Shown here piece by piece: positions 36,401 through 46,525 of a stretch of 64,000 bases of DNA (position 1 is the first letter of the stretch; the number at the start of each line of letters is the position of its first letter). The stretch is from assembly GCA_029207755.1 (NCBI GenBank), contig JARCOQ010000072.1:372001-436000 (forward strand), read 5' to 3'. The DNA comes from Chamaea fasciata. Its lineage: Eukaryota > Chordata > Aves > Passeriformes > Sylviidae. The translations under genes and the position numbers were made by a program. The notes beneath the pieces were generated by a model. It saw only the letters and a program-made list of their open reading frames with translations. It did no database searches and was not told the origin of the DNA.

Positions 36401-37850
36401 GTTCTCTCCAAGATGCACAGGAAGAGCCGATGAGAGGACGCCTTGGGAGGCAAACCTTCCAAGCCTTTTCTGAGGCCACGGACACAGCAAGATCAGCCAA
36501 GACTCTCCGTGCCGCCTGGCCCACACAGCCCAGCTCGGTGCTGGCCCTCTGGGCCGGAGCCGCTTCCAGCGAGCAAGACAGAAATGCATATTGCCAAGAG
36601 TTGAAACACAGCAGACAGGTAAGATGTGAGATGTGTGTGCATGAAGGCCTTTGAATTCACAGCTCTCCAAGACAGCTTTGGGGCTCGCAGCTGTTCAGAG
36701 ATGCTCCTGCTCACACCTCTGTCCACAGTGGGGGTAACACACCCTGCTGCAGGTGCTTGCCTTGGTCTCTGCAGGTTCAGGTGGATTCCAAACCTGCTCT
36801 TCACAGCCTTCTCCCTTCCCTTCTCCATCTGCCAAGTGCCACGGGCCTCAAGGACTGAAAGGACCACAGACAGCTAAAGGGGGACACTTGCACCTTCCTC
36901 ACTGGGAGCTCCATGGAAAGCGCTTTCCTTGAGAAGCAAGTCTCTTTTCCCCAGAGGCGTTTCCCCACATTGGGAACTTTCCTGGGGAACACCAACACAC
37001 TCTTAAGAAACCCTGGCAAGGCTGAATTCCTTCTGGTCCTTTCTGGCCAGGCGCTCCAGCTCTAGCTTGTATTCCCCCCAGTGTGATTCCAGGTGGAGGT
37101 TCGCACATGCAGCCCCAGGCCCTCTACAAACACAAGCCGCCCGCTGCCTCTTCACCTGCCTCCACTCCTGCCTGCGCTCACAGCAGCAAAACCAGGCTGT
37201 TCCCGGCCAGAGACCAGAGCCCTGTTCCCGCAGGACACTCTTGCCAGCACCTTCCAGGACTCTCCACTGTGCACACAGCACTTTTCATGCCCGCTCTCCA
37301 CAGCCTTTGGAACACAGAGCACAACCTGGCTGGCGCTGCCGTCAGCACACCCCAAACACAGGCGGAGGAAGGAGAAGCAGGGGCTGCTTTGTGGCCATGC
37401 CCAAGAGAGACTGGAAGGGTGCCCTCCCTCTGCTCTCACTTGGGTGCCTTTCTGACAGGCTCTGAGGCAGGGGCTGCGATTCCTCCGTTGTGGGGACCAG
37501 AACCGCAGCCGGGATCCCGGCACTGCCTGACGGCGCTCCGGGCAATTGGCACGGTCGCGTGTCCCAGCCTCGGCCACCGTGCTGCTGCTTCACTTGCCCT
37601 CAGGCACAACAAAAGCTCAGTGTTTAGTTGTCAGGGATGCTCGGGAATAAAACAATCTGAAACGTACTTGTGACTGCAAAACAAGTTTTCTTTGATGAGT
37701 TGCTGATGCAACAAATACATCCCAACCCCTGGATTGGTGAAAAGCTGCTGAGCGGCAGCAGGAGACGGAAGGTGATGCTCAGCTGGGAGATGCAGGCAGC
37801 CCATCCAACTTCAGGGCATGCCCTGCATCAAAAGAGCGTGAATTTAGTCC
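33458..37850. other. no recognised gene; possible LTR-like segment near 35.65-36.05 kb
   Basis: Upstream flank of the MROH gene followed by 4 kb in which no exon could be assigned on either strand. A stretch ending near 36,040 has ACATAAAACC (TATA-like, about 35,915) followed by CCAATAAAAGAGCTTCTGG (about 35,981), an arrangement seen in LTRs, but no clear TG...CA ends or target duplications were found. Repeated ACGTGTCACAAAG-type phrases occur at about 33,820-33,905. Confidence 0.35.
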
Positions 37851-37940
37851 ATGTCGCCACTCCACCCCAGAACCAGGTTTCATAGCTCCTCCTCTGGACT
37901 GGAGCTTCTCCAGTTACATCATCACCTCACAGATGGCCAG

Positions 37941-38489
37941 AGCAGGAGTGGTGAATGTGGGCAGAGCTTCGGCCACAGAATCAACCTGATCCAGCACCAG
38001 AACATCCACACTGGGGAAAGGCCGTACAAGTGTGGGGAATGTGGGAAGGGCTTCAGCCACAGAGCCAGCCTGAGCTTGCACCAAAAGATCCACACTGGGG
38101 AGAGGCCCTACAAGTGTTGCCAGTGTGGGAAGGGGTTTCGGGTCAGCAGCAAGCTCCTTGAACACCAGCAGACACACACAGAGGAGAGGCCCTTCCGCTG
38201 CCCCGACTGCGGGAAGGGCTTCAGGCACAACCCCAACCTCATCATCCACCAGCGCATCCACACCGGGGAGAGGCCCCAAGAGTGTCCCCAGTGTGGGAAG
38301 AGCTTCTCACAGAGCTCAGCCTTGACCCAACACCAACAAAGGCACCGTCAGGAAAGCCCTGCCAGTGCCCCCAGTGCAGAAAGAGCTTCGAGCTCGGCTC
38401 CAGCTCCAGCCCCCACTGGAGGAGCCACATTGGGCAGGGCCCCGGTGACCCACATTCCCTGTGTTCCGTGTTGGGTGGATTTTAGATAA
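37941..38489 (+). pseudogene. truncated C2H2 zinc-finger copy (five fingers)
   Basis: An open frame (from an ATG at 37,851 in unrelated upstream sequence) contains a first finger [20 protein letters not shown] whose first cysteine is replaced by Ser. Four well-formed fingers follow, ending with [19 protein letters not shown]. Linkers are TGERPYK/TEERPF type. These are near-identical to the last fingers of the gene at 43.2-44.4 kb. The 5' exon, the MESREDK leader and the earlier fingers are missing, with the homology break near 37,941. After the last finger the frame carries the same shifted tail ([19 protein letters not shown]) as the other two copies. It is probably a non-functional 3' fragment. 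Confidence 0.8.
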
Positions 38490-39195
38490 CTTTGGGTGGT
38501 TTGGGGCCAAATCTGGTGGGCTTTAGGGTGGATTTTTTATCCCTTTGGATGATTTTACGCCCATTTGGGTCTGGTTTCGGCTCATTTGGGTGATTTTATG
38601 ATAAACTGGGATATTTTTGGTGGATTTTAAGTCCCTTTGAATGATTTTCGCCCCACATGGGTGGATCTTAGGTGTGCGTGGGAGATTTTAGGCCCCTTCT
38701 TTTTGGTTATTTTTGGCCCTTATGAGTGGATTTTCAGCCTCTTTGGATAATTTCATGTCAAACAAAGTCCTTCTCTGGTGATTTTAGGTCCTTTTGTGTG
38801 GCTTTCAGGCCATGTTGGGTGATTTTAGATCTTTTTGGTTGATTTTAGGCCAAACCGGGTACGTTCAGTTTGGATTTTACACCCATTTGGGAGATTTAGG
38901 AGTGCTTTCAGGCTATTTTGTGTGGGTTTTTTTTTAAACCAGTTTGTTCAATTTTAGGCCCCTTGGTTGGATTTTAGAGCCCTTTGGATTCTTTTAACCC
39001 CATTTGGCTGATTTGAGGCCAAACCATGGAGATTTAGGGTGCATTTTAGTGCCCTTTGGGTAATTTTAGGCCACTTTGTGGGGATTTTAATCCCATTTGG
39101 ATAATTTGAGGCCAAACCTGATCGGGTTTAGGGTGGATTTGAGGCCCCTTTGGAGACTTTTAGGCGCATTTTGGGTGATTTCAGGGCAAACCCGG
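38490..39195 (+). repeat. degenerate TTTTAGG-rich tandem array
   Basis: Diverged units built around phrases such as GATTTTAGGCC, CCCTTTGGATGATTTT and GGTGGATTTTAGG repeat every few tens of bases. The same array type recurs at 41,705-42,335 and, shorter, at 45,190-45,290, 49,315-49,420 and 50,575-50,625, always upstream of a CpG module. It is not perfect telomeric TTAGGG. Confidence 0.75.
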
Positions 39196-39445
39196 CGGTT
39201 TTAGGGCCGCGCGTCCCCTTGGCCTCGCCCCTTTCCCCTCCCAGTTCCCGCCCTTTCTCTGACCCCGCCTCGTTCCATTCGTTCCCCGCCCTTTCATTGG
39301 CCACGCCTCCTTTCCCTTGGGTCCCGCCCATCTGCTGGCACGTTCCGTCCAGCGCATGCGCAGATGACCCAGAAGTGGCTCCCCCGGGCGCCGCCATCTT
39401 TGTTCCTGGTCCCCCGAGCCGGCTCCGGCGTGTCCGAGACCTACG
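39196..39445 (+). pseudogene. RAB4-like promoter and exon 1, copy A (start codon lost)
   Basis: A GC-box-rich segment (several CCGCCC and TTCCCGCC motifs) is followed by GCGCATGCGC and GCCGCCATCTTTG, the latter a YY1-type site. Then come GTG TCC GAG ACC TAC G and a GTGGGG donor at 39,446. The codons read V-S-E-T-Y, matching the M-S/A-E-T-Y start of RAB4 proteins with the initiator ATG changed to GTG. The matching exon 2 lies at 40,612. The same exon, with the same GTG, recurs at 50,889-50,904. RAB4 is an early-endosome recycling GTPase; this copy is not expected to make it. Confidence 0.6.
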
Positions 39446-39456
39446 GTGGGGCAATG

Positions 39457-39533
39457 GGGGATCTCTAGGGGATCTCTAGGGGATCTATAGGGGATCTCTA
39501 GGGGATCTCTAGGGGATCTCTAGGGGATCTCTG
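39457..39533 (+). repeat. 11-bp minisatellite in RAB4-like intron 1
   Basis: Six complete units of GGGGATCTCTA (one is GGGGATCTATA) and a seventh imperfect unit start 12 bp into the intron. The homologous intron at 50.9 kb has only about three units, of the ATCTATA form. G-rich, more diverged derivatives (AGGGGATCT, GGGGTCT) continue to about 40.3 kb. Confidence 0.85.
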
Positions 39534-40611
39534 GGGGTCTGGGGGGACCTGGGGGTGTCTTTAGGGGGTTTAGTGGGTGGTCTGTAAGGGGTTTAAGGGG
39601 GTCCATAGGGGATTTAGGGCGGTCTGGGCGTCCCTAAAGGGGGTTTGGGGGGCCATAGGGGCTCCATAGGGGTCTGAGGGGTCTATAGAGGGTCCGTAGG
39701 GGTCCGTAAAGGGGCTCGGGGCGTCCCTAAGTCCGGGGCTCTGGGGGTCTCTTTTGGGGATTATTGGGGTCTGGGTGGCCTTTCCGGGGCTTGGGGGGTC
39801 TGTCGGGGATCTGGGGGAGCCTGTAGCGGCTCCGGGGAGGTGTGGGGGTGTCCGTGGGTCCCTGTGTGGGGTTTTGGGGCGGTCTGAGGGTCCCCAAAGG
39901 GGCTCTGAGGGGGCTCCAGGGGATATATAGGGGATCTCGAGAGGGTTCAGCGTGGCCTGGGGGTCTCTCTAGGGGATCTGGGGGTCTCCCTAGGGGATTT
40001 TGGGAGGGCCTGGGGGTCCCTGGAAGGGGTCTGAGGGTCCATTTAGGGGATCTCAGGGTCTCTGCAGGGGATTTGGGGAGGGCTTGGGGCTTCCTAAAAG
40101 GGGCTGGGGGGAGGGTCCCACAGGGGATTGGGAAGGGGTCTGGGGGTCTCTATAGGGGATTTAGGGGGGGTCTGGGGGGTCTATAGGGGATCTGCGGGGG
40201 TCCCTAAAAGGGGTTTGGGGTGGGTCTATAGGGCTTCTATAGGAGCCTGGGGGAGCATATAGAGGGTTTGGGGAGGGTCTTGGGATCTCTGTAGGGAAAT
40301 TTTGGGATCCTTGGAGGGAATTTTGGGCTCTGTACAGGGAATTCTTGGAAATGTAGAGGTCCAAATGGGGCAATTTGGGGTTTTCTATTGGGAACTTTTT
40401 TGAATTTTGGGGCCGCTATTGGGAATTTTGAGGGGAATTTTGGGGGAATTTTGGATCCAAAAGCAGGGATTTTGGGTCCAAGTGTGGGAATTTTGGGATC
40501 TCTAGAGGGGATTTTCAGGAGTTTTGGGGTCCCCAGAGGAGATTCTGAGTCCAAACTTTGGAATTTTGGGCTCTCAAGAGGGGATTTTGGGGAATTTTGA
40601 TACCAAATGTG

Positions 40612-40690
40612 GGAAGTTCCGGCAGTTCTTGGTGATCTGCAGCACCGGCACGAGCAAGTCCTGCCTGCTGCACCACTTCATCGAGAGCAC
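40612..40690 (+). pseudogene. RAB4-like exon 2 remnant
   Basis: The frame encodes FRQFLVICSTGTSKSCLLHHF followed by IES and a GTGTAGG donor-like sequence. It corresponds to the RAB4 FLVIG-x-x-G-T-G-K-S-C-L-L-H-Q-F-I-E segment, the phosphate-binding P-loop exon. Two P-loop glycines are changed (G to C at the start and G to S before the Lys), which would be expected to prevent nucleotide binding. No later RAB4 exon was found. The intron between exons 1 and 2 is filled with G-rich minisatellite-like sequence. Confidence 0.7.
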
Positions 40691-41470
40691 GTGTAGGAAA
40701 TTTTGGCAATTGTCAAGGATTTCAGGAATTCTGTGAGTTTGTGGAAGTTTCAGGAAATTTTCTTTGGGTTTTGGGGGACTTTCTGGGTGCTTTCGGGGAT
40801 TTAAAAAATATTTTTAGGAACTTTGGGGTGGTGTTTTTGCATTTTCAGACTGTTTTCTGTTGTTATTTGGGGGCTTCTTTGGGGTATATGTTGGGAATTT
40901 TGAGAAATCTGAGGAGTTGGGGAGTTTTCAGGGAATTTTTGTGGAGTTTTGAGGGATTTTAAAAAATATTTCTGAGCATTTGAAGGGTTTGTTTGGCTTG
41001 GTTTTTTTCATTTTCTGGGTGATTTTTGATGGAGTTTGGTTGAATTTCTGGGGAATTTTGGGGAATTTGGGAAATTCTGGGGAGTCTGGGAAAATTTGGG
41101 AATATTACTGGAAGTTTTGCAGGCATTTTCTGGGTTTTTTTCTTTTCTGAGCTATTTTGAGGCTTTTTTCAGGATTTTTTAAAAATAATTTTCCTTTTTT
41201 ATACAATTTTGGGGTGATTTTTTAAAAAATTTTTTTGGAATTCTGTGTCTCTCCGGGCTCTCCCCCATCCTGCGGCATTTTGGGCAATTTTCTGTCACTC
41301 TTGGGTCATTTTTGGTCACGCTTTGAATCATTTTGAGACATGTTTTGTAATTTCAGGGGCATTTCTAGTCAGGTTTTGGTCATTTGGGGGCCATTTTGTG
41401 GCCATTTTCCGGCACCTTTCAGGCACTGTCGGTCTCTTTAGGGGCGCGTTTGGTGACTTTTGGGCCGTTT
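40691..41470. other. T-rich low-complexity intron-like sequence
   Basis: Long runs of TTTTGGGGAATTTT-type phrases with no exon recognised. It appears to be the diverged continuation of the RAB4-like intron array. Confidence 0.5.
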
Positions 41471-41474
41471 TTTG

Positions 41475-41715
41475 CCGGTTGCGGTCCCGGTCTCAGTCTT
41501 GTCCCGGTGGCAGCTCTGGTGCCGGTTTCCGTCCCGGTCTCGGCCGCAGTCCCGGTGCCTGTGCAGCGCCGCTGCGGGTGCTGCTGTCGGTTCCGGTCCC
41601 GGTCCTGCAGCGGTGCCGCTCTCGGAGCCAGTCTCGGATCCGGTGTCGGTCTCACTCCTGGTGCTGGTGCCGCTTCTGGTGCTGATTTTGGTCTGGGTCC
41701 AGGTCCCGGAGATTT
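41475..41715 (+). repeat. degenerate CGGTNC hexanucleotide array 1
   Basis: Tandem six-base steps such as CGGTCT, CGGTGC and CGGTCC recur throughout. Same array type at 44,850-45,190, 48,965-49,315 and 50,020-50,580. The frames produced (Arg/Ser/Phe/Val-rich or Pro/Thr/Arg-rich) are by-products of the repeat. Confidence 0.75.
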
Positions 41716-42335
41716 TAGGCGGGTTTGGGTAATTTTAGGCCAAACTGGGCAGGTTTAGGGTGGGGTTTTGAGCCTTTTAGTGTGGATTTTTGGCCCCTTT
41801 GTCTGATTTTAGGCAAAATCTGGTGGGGTTTAGTCCCATTTGAGTGATTTTAAGATAAACTGGGCAGTTTTAGGGGGGATTTCTGATCCCTTTGAATGGT
41901 TTTTAGGCCCATTTCGGTGGGGCTTAGTCCCATTTGGGTGAATTTAGTTGAAATCTGTTCGGTTTTAGGGTGGACTTTAGGTACATTTTCTTGATTTTAG
42001 GCCACACCCGGTATTTTCAGGGAGGATTTCACAGCGTTTTAGGAGATTTGAGGGGATTCTTGGCCATTTTGTGTGGGTTTGAAACCACGTTTGGCAATTT
42101 TACGCCGCATTGGCTGGTTTTAGACCCCTTTGGATGATTTTATCCCCAAGTGGCTGATTTCAGGCCAAACCCTGTGGCTATAGGGTGGCTTTTAGTGCCC
42201 TTTGGGTGATTTTAGGCCACTTTGTGGGGATTGCAGGCCTCTTAGGGTGATTTGAGGCCAAACCTGATCGGTGTAAGGGTGGATTTTAGGCTTCTTTAGA
42301 CAATTTCAGGCCCGTTTGAATGATTTTCGTTCAAA
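41705..42335 (+). repeat. degenerate TTTTAGG-rich tandem array 2
   Basis: Same repeat type as at 38,490-39,195, lying directly upstream of the zinc-finger CpG module. Phrases such as GATTTTAGGCCACTTTGTGGGGATT are shared between the two arrays. Confidence 0.7.
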
Positions 42336-42339
42336 CCGG

Positions 42340-42985
42340 GCCCTTTTAGGACCGCGCGTCCCCTCGGCCACGCCCATTGCCCTCACGATTCCCGCCCTGT
42401 CCCTGACCCCGCCCCTTTCCCCTCCCAGTTCCCGCCTTTTCCTTGGCCCCGCCCTCCCAGGCCGGGCCCGGGCCCGGGGGAGGAGGAGGAGGGAGGGAGG
42501 AAGAGGCGCCGCGGCAGCAGGAGCGGGAGGAGAAGACGAGCGGAGGGAGCGGCGGCTCCAGCGCTCCCTGAACTGGCGGCACCGCCGGGATCATCGCCCC
42601 CCATCCCGCAGGTGGCCGGGGAGGGGGAGCTCGCCCCAAATATCCCGGGGGGTCCCTGGGTTTGGGGTTTGTCGGGGGGATGTTTGGAGCTCGCGGGGAT
42701 CCAAAGCCGAGCAGCAGATGCCCCTCGGGGGCACATCGGGGGCTCCCCGGGAGGTGTTTTTGGGGTGTCCCGGTGTCGGCAGAGCCGGGGCGGGGGAACA
42801 CCGGGTTTGGGGAGCCCGGGAGAGCCGCCGCTTCCCTGAGCGGGAGCCCAGAGAGAGGAGAGCCCCGAACCGCAAAGCGGGGACCCCGAGAGGGGGGGGA
42901 ACGCCTGGGATTGCCGGGACCCCGTTAGGGGCTGGAGGGGCGGGATGGCCGGGAAGAGGGTTCGGGAGCCGCGGTGCTGGAAGTG
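42340..42985 (+). promoter_or_regulatory. CpG promoter/5' exon module of zinc-finger gene 1
   Basis: GC boxes (CCCCGCCCC, CCACGCCC) and TTCCCGCC motifs precede a GGGCCCGGGCCCGGG palindrome, a GAGGAGGAG/GGAGGGAGG purine block, and the conserved phrases GGGATCATCGCCCCCCATCC and CCCCAAATATCCCGGGG. The terminal exon with the zinc fingers follows at 43,176. The same module recurs at 45,290 and 49,415 and, more diverged, at 14,090 and 54,222. It probably contains the transcription start and a 5' non-coding exon. Confidence 0.6.
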
Positions 42986-43189
42986 GCTGCTCCCAGTGTA
43001 AGCCCAGTCACTCCCAGTATCCGTAGGTGGGGAGACAGAAGAGGGGGGAGCTTTTCGGGTTCCTGGGACTCGCCGCAGCCCGGGGAGGGCGGGCACCGAG
43101 CAGACGGGGGATCTCCTTCCCCTTCCCTGTGACACGGAGGCAAATCCCATCCTGTCCTTGTCCTTCCTCCCCCAGACAGGGAGCCGAGC

Positions 43190-44428
43190 ATGGAGAGCAG
43201 GGAGGACAAATCCCCGCGGCAGAAGCTCGTGGCAGAGGCCGTTTTGAGCGGCTCCACGGCGCAGGAATGCAACGGGGAGGAAAAGGGCCGGAGATCCCTG
43301 AGGAGGAGGGGCTGCAAACGCAGCTGGCGAGGATGTGAGGAGGAAAGAGCCAGGCCGGGCCGGGAAGGCGGCCGGAGATGGAGCCAGAGCTCAGAGCTGG
43401 TGGTCCATGAGCAGCTTCGTGATGGGGAGAAGCCCCACAAGTGCTCCGAGTGTGGGAAGAGCTTCAGCCAGGCCAACAGCCTGATCTGCCACCAAAGCAT
43501 TCACACAGGTGAACGGCCCTACGAGTGTGGGGAATGTGGGAAGAGCTTCACAGAGAGAGCCACCCTGATTGAGCATCAGAACATCCACACTGGGGAAAGG
43601 CCGTACACGTGTGAAGAATGTGGGAAGGGCTTCAGGCAGAGAGCCAACCTGAGGCTACACCAAAAGATCCACACTGGGGAGAGGCCCTATGAGTGTAGGG
43701 AATGTGGGAAGAGTTTCATCCAGAGTTCAAGTCTGATCAGCCACCAAAGCATCCACACCGGAGAGAGACCCTATGAGTGTGGGGAATGTGGGAAGAGCTT
43801 CAGTCTGAGGTCCAGGCTGATCTTTCACTATAGAATCCACACTGGGGAAAGGCCCTACAAGTGTGGGGAATGTGGGATGAGCTTCAGCCGGAGCTCCCAC
43901 CTGATCCTCCACCAAAGGACCCACACCGGGGAACGGCCCTACGAGTGTGGGGAATGTGGGAAGAGCTTCAGCCACAGAGCCAGCCTGAGCTTGCACCTAA
44001 AAATCCACACTGGGGAGAGGCCCTACAAGTGTTGCCAGTGTGGGAAGGGGTTTCGGGTCAGCAGCAAGCTCCTTGAACACCAGCAGACACACACAGAGGA
44101 GAGGCCCTTCCGCTGCCCCGACTGCGGGAAGGGCTTCAGGCACAACTCCAACCTCATCATCCACCGGCGCATCCACACCGGGGAGAGGCCCCAAGAGTGT
44201 CCCCAGTGTGGGAAGAGCTTCTCACAGAGCTCAGCCTTGACCCAACACCAACAAAGGCACCATCAGGAAAGCCCTGCCAGTGCCCCCAGTGCAGAAAGAG
44301 CTTCGAGCTCGGCTCCAGCTCCAGCCCCCACTGGAGGAGCCACATTGGGCAGAGCCCCGGTGACCCACATTCCCTGTGTTCCGTGTTGGGAAGTCACCTT
44401 GCCGATTATCCTTTTGATTAGACCTTAA
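43190..44428 (+). CDS. KRAB-less C2H2 zinc-finger protein, 10 fingers (gene 1, terminal exon)
   Basis: The terminal exon begins at 43,176 after a TCCTCCCCCAG acceptor, and the first ATG (GAGCATGG) gives 412 residues. An N-terminal basic/acidic leader ([12 protein letters not shown], then [11 protein letters not shown]) is typical of songbird zinc-finger families. Ten complete C2H2 fingers follow, each about 28 residues, joined by TGERPY-type linkers, from [19 protein letters not shown] to [19 protein letters not shown]. All C2H2 ligands are present. After finger 10 a one-base shift puts an eleventh finger ([20 protein letters not shown] in the other frame) out of frame, and the protein ends with an Ala/Pro/Ser tail. 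It is presumed to be a nuclear DNA-binding protein. No KRAB, SCAN or BTB domain lies in this exon; upstream coding exons cannot be excluded. Confidence 0.88.
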   Translation: MESREDKSPRQKLVAEAVLSGSTAQECNGEEKGRRSLRRRGCKRSWRGCEEERARPGREGGRRWSQSSELVVHEQLRDGEKPHKCSECGKSFSQANSLICHQSIHTGERPYECGECGKSFTERATLIEHQNIHTGERPYTCEECGKGFRQRANLRLHQKIHTGERPYECRECGKSFIQSSSLISHQSIHTGERPYECGECGKSFSLRSRLIFHYRIHTGERPYKCGECGMSFSRSSHLILHQRTHTGERPYECGECGKSFSHRASLSLHLKIHTGERPYKCCQCGKGFRVSSKLLEHQQTHTEERPFRCPDCGKGFRHNSNLIIHRRIHTGERPQECPQCGKSFSQSSALTQHQQRHHQESPASAPSAERASSSAPAPAPTGGATLGRAPVTHIPCVPCWEVTLPIILLIRP

Positions 44429-44735
44429 TTATTTTCTCTTCTCCCTCTCTTTGTACTGCAAAAGCCAAGAGAGATTGTAGCCCTGCTTTCGTGCCTGAGA
44501 TCTTTTGGTTTTGTGAAATTCTTTTCTCAGGGAATTTTCTGTAAACAAGAGGAGTGTTTTTCTAAAAACTGTAGCATTGTTTTTCATTCCTTTTCCTAGG
44601 AGAGACTTCTTGATGTCCCTCTGCTCTGACCAATGTGATTGACGAGGTTTGTCTTTTTGTCACCAATCAGATTGGTCTGTGTAAAATACTAAGGGAGACA
44701 CATTCCGAAAAACTAAAGGAGTCATTTTCAGCCTT
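44385..44735 (+). other. 3' flank shared by zinc-finger genes 1 and 2
   Basis: The stretch from GAAGTCACCTTGCC through CCAAGAGAGATTGTAGCCCTG and GACCAATGTGATTGACGAGG to TCATTTTCAGCCTT is nearly identical at 48,312-48,658. It is probably 3' untranslated and downstream sequence carried along in the tandem duplication. It includes two CCAAT-type motifs. Confidence 0.65.
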
Positions 44736-44849
44736 GGGAAGCTCCGAGTCTCCCAGCTCGGTCCCGCCCAGTCCCGCCCGGAGGCGCGGCCAAAACTCCC
44801 CGGAGCGAGCGCGGCGGTCCCGGAGCGATCCCGGAGCGATTCCGGGTCC

Positions 44850-45190
44850 GATCCCCGTCCCGGTTTCGGGCTCGGTCTCAGTCTCGGTTTCGGATCAGCG
44901 CCAGTCTCGGAGCTGGTTCCGGTGCCGGTCTCGGTCTGTCCCGGAGCGCTGCCGGTCTCGGTTCTGGCCGCGGTCCTGGAGCCTTCCCGGGGCCGGTTCC
45001 GGAGCGCTCCCGGCGCCGGTCGCTGTGTCGGTCGTGGTCTCAGTCTTGGTTCCGGTACCAGTTCTGGTGCCGGTTTTGGTCTCGGTGTCGGTCCCAGTGC
45101 CGGTGCCTGTGCGGGGCCGGTCTCAGTTGCGGTGACGGTCTCAGTGTTGGTGTTGCTGCGGGTTCCGGTGCTGATCTTGTCCCGTTCCCG
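44850..45190 (+). repeat. degenerate CGGTNC hexanucleotide array 2
   Basis: Begins with repeated CCCGGAGCGA phrases and continues as CGGTCT/CGGTGC steps. Nearly identical in sequence to the array at 48,965-49,315, showing that both belong to the tandemly duplicated zinc-finger unit. Confidence 0.8.
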
Positions 45191-45289
45191 GAGATTTTTG
45201 GCCCATTTGGATGATTTGAAGCTAAACCTGGTGGATTTACGGTGGATTTTCGGCACAATTGGCGATTTTAAGCGAACCCGGGCGGTTTT

Positions 45290-45705
45290 AGGACCGCGCG
45301 TCCCCTTGGCCCCGCCCCTTTCCCCTCCCAGTTCCCGCCCTTTCCTTGGCCCCGCCCTCCCAGGCCGGGCCCGGGCCCGGGGGAGGAGGAGGAGGGAGGG
45401 AGGAAGAGGCGCAGCGGCGGCAGGAGCGGGAGGAGAAGACGAGCGGAGGGAGCGGCGGCTCCAGCGCTCCCTGAACTGGCGGCACCGCCGGGATCATCGC
45501 CCCCCATCCCGCAGGTGGCCGGGGAGGGGGAGCTCGCCCCAAATATCCCGGGGGGTCCCTGGGTTTGGGGTTTGTCGGGGGGATGTTTGGAGCTCGCGGG
45601 GATCCAAAGCCGAGCAGCAGATGCCCCTCGGGGGCACATCGGGGGCTCCCCGGGAGGTGTTTTTGGGGTGTCCCGGTGCCGGCAGTGGCTGCTCCCAGTA
45701 TGAGC
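45290..45705 (+). promoter_or_regulatory. CpG promoter/5' exon module of zinc-finger gene 2
   Basis: Almost the same sequence as the gene 1 module (GC boxes, GGGCCCGGGCCCGGG, GAGGAGGAG block, CCCCAAATATCCCGGGG, GGTGTTTTTGGGGTGTCCC). It ends in copies of CAGTCCCAGTATGAGCCCAGT just before the LTR insertion. The roughly 200 bp that follow CCCGGTGTCGGCAGAG in gene 1 (42,770-42,985) are missing here. Confidence 0.6.
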
Positions 45706-45732
45706 CCGGTCAGTCCCAGTATGAGCCCAGTC

Positions 45733-46297
45733 TGTGAAAAACAAGGTTCACTTTCTATGTAAATTTTCAGAAACAGGTTTAATAGAAAATGAGTCAGTTA
45801 GGAGATAAAAAAAAAAGCTAATTACGTTTGGCCGGTTGACTTGGCATTTAGCCAAGTCCACACTCTGCTGTATCAGAGTCATTCTTTAAATGCCATTGCC
45901 ATTGTATCAACCTGTTGAATGTTCATATTTTTCCATAAACTAGTTTCCATATTCCGGGAACTGTTTTGCATGGTCCCTCCTTGGGTCCGCTGTTTTAGGG
46001 CATGCGTGTTTCTTGGCTGTGTCTTCCTTATCACCTCCAGGTTGAGCCTTGGTCCGTACTTTCTTCAGATGGTAGATGCTGATAGTTGGTATCTCAATAG
46101 CAGAGTCTCCTTTACATGTTCACTAGATGTTATCCCGACCAAACAGACAGTTTAAGCATACTATATCATCTAGTACCTCTATGCCTAATTTTCTTTACTA
46201 ATAGCAGAACTAAAAAACCTTATATAATTACACAATATTCTTAACCATATAGAACACATCTTGCAAAAAGCCAAGTTTATAATATGCATTTATAACA
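45733..46297 (-). mobile_element. solo LTR in the 5' intron of zinc-finger gene 2
   Basis: An AT-rich island of 565 bp interrupts the CAGTCCCAGTATGAGCCCAGT repeat region. On the minus strand it starts TGTTATAAATGC, has AATTATATAAGG (TATA-like) and CTATTAAACC (poly(A)-like), and ends TTTTTCACA. The flanks CCAGTC and CTGGTC give only an imperfect 6-bp target duplication. The gene 1 copy lacks it, so insertion followed the tandem duplication. Confidence 0.7.
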
Positions 46298-46525
46298 CTG
46301 GTCAGTCCCAGTATGAGCCCAGTCAGTCCCAGTGTAAGCCCAGTCACTCCCAGTATCTGTAGGTGGGGAGACAGAAGAGGGGGGAGCTTTTCGGGTTCCT
46401 GGGACTCGCCGCAGCCCGGGGAGGGCGGGCACCGAGCAGACGGGGGATCTCCTTCCCCTTCCCTGTGACACGGAGGCAAATCCCATCCTGTCCTTGTCCT
46501 TCCTCCCCCAGACAGGGAGCCGAGC

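Noticed and set aside
36540..36625. Possible plus-strand exon ending CAGACAG followed by a GTAAGA donor
   Set aside because: A good donor alone; no acceptor, neighbouring exon or recognisable protein was found.
36990..37110. Minus-strand segment reading ESHWGEYKLELERLARKDQK, exon-like in composition
   Set aside because: Looks like a coiled-coil exon, but no acceptor or donor frames it and no family was recognised. Left as unassigned DNA.
38490..39195. Interstitial telomere repeats
   Set aside because: The array is TTTTAGG-rich but irregular and long-period, with no run of TTAGGG.
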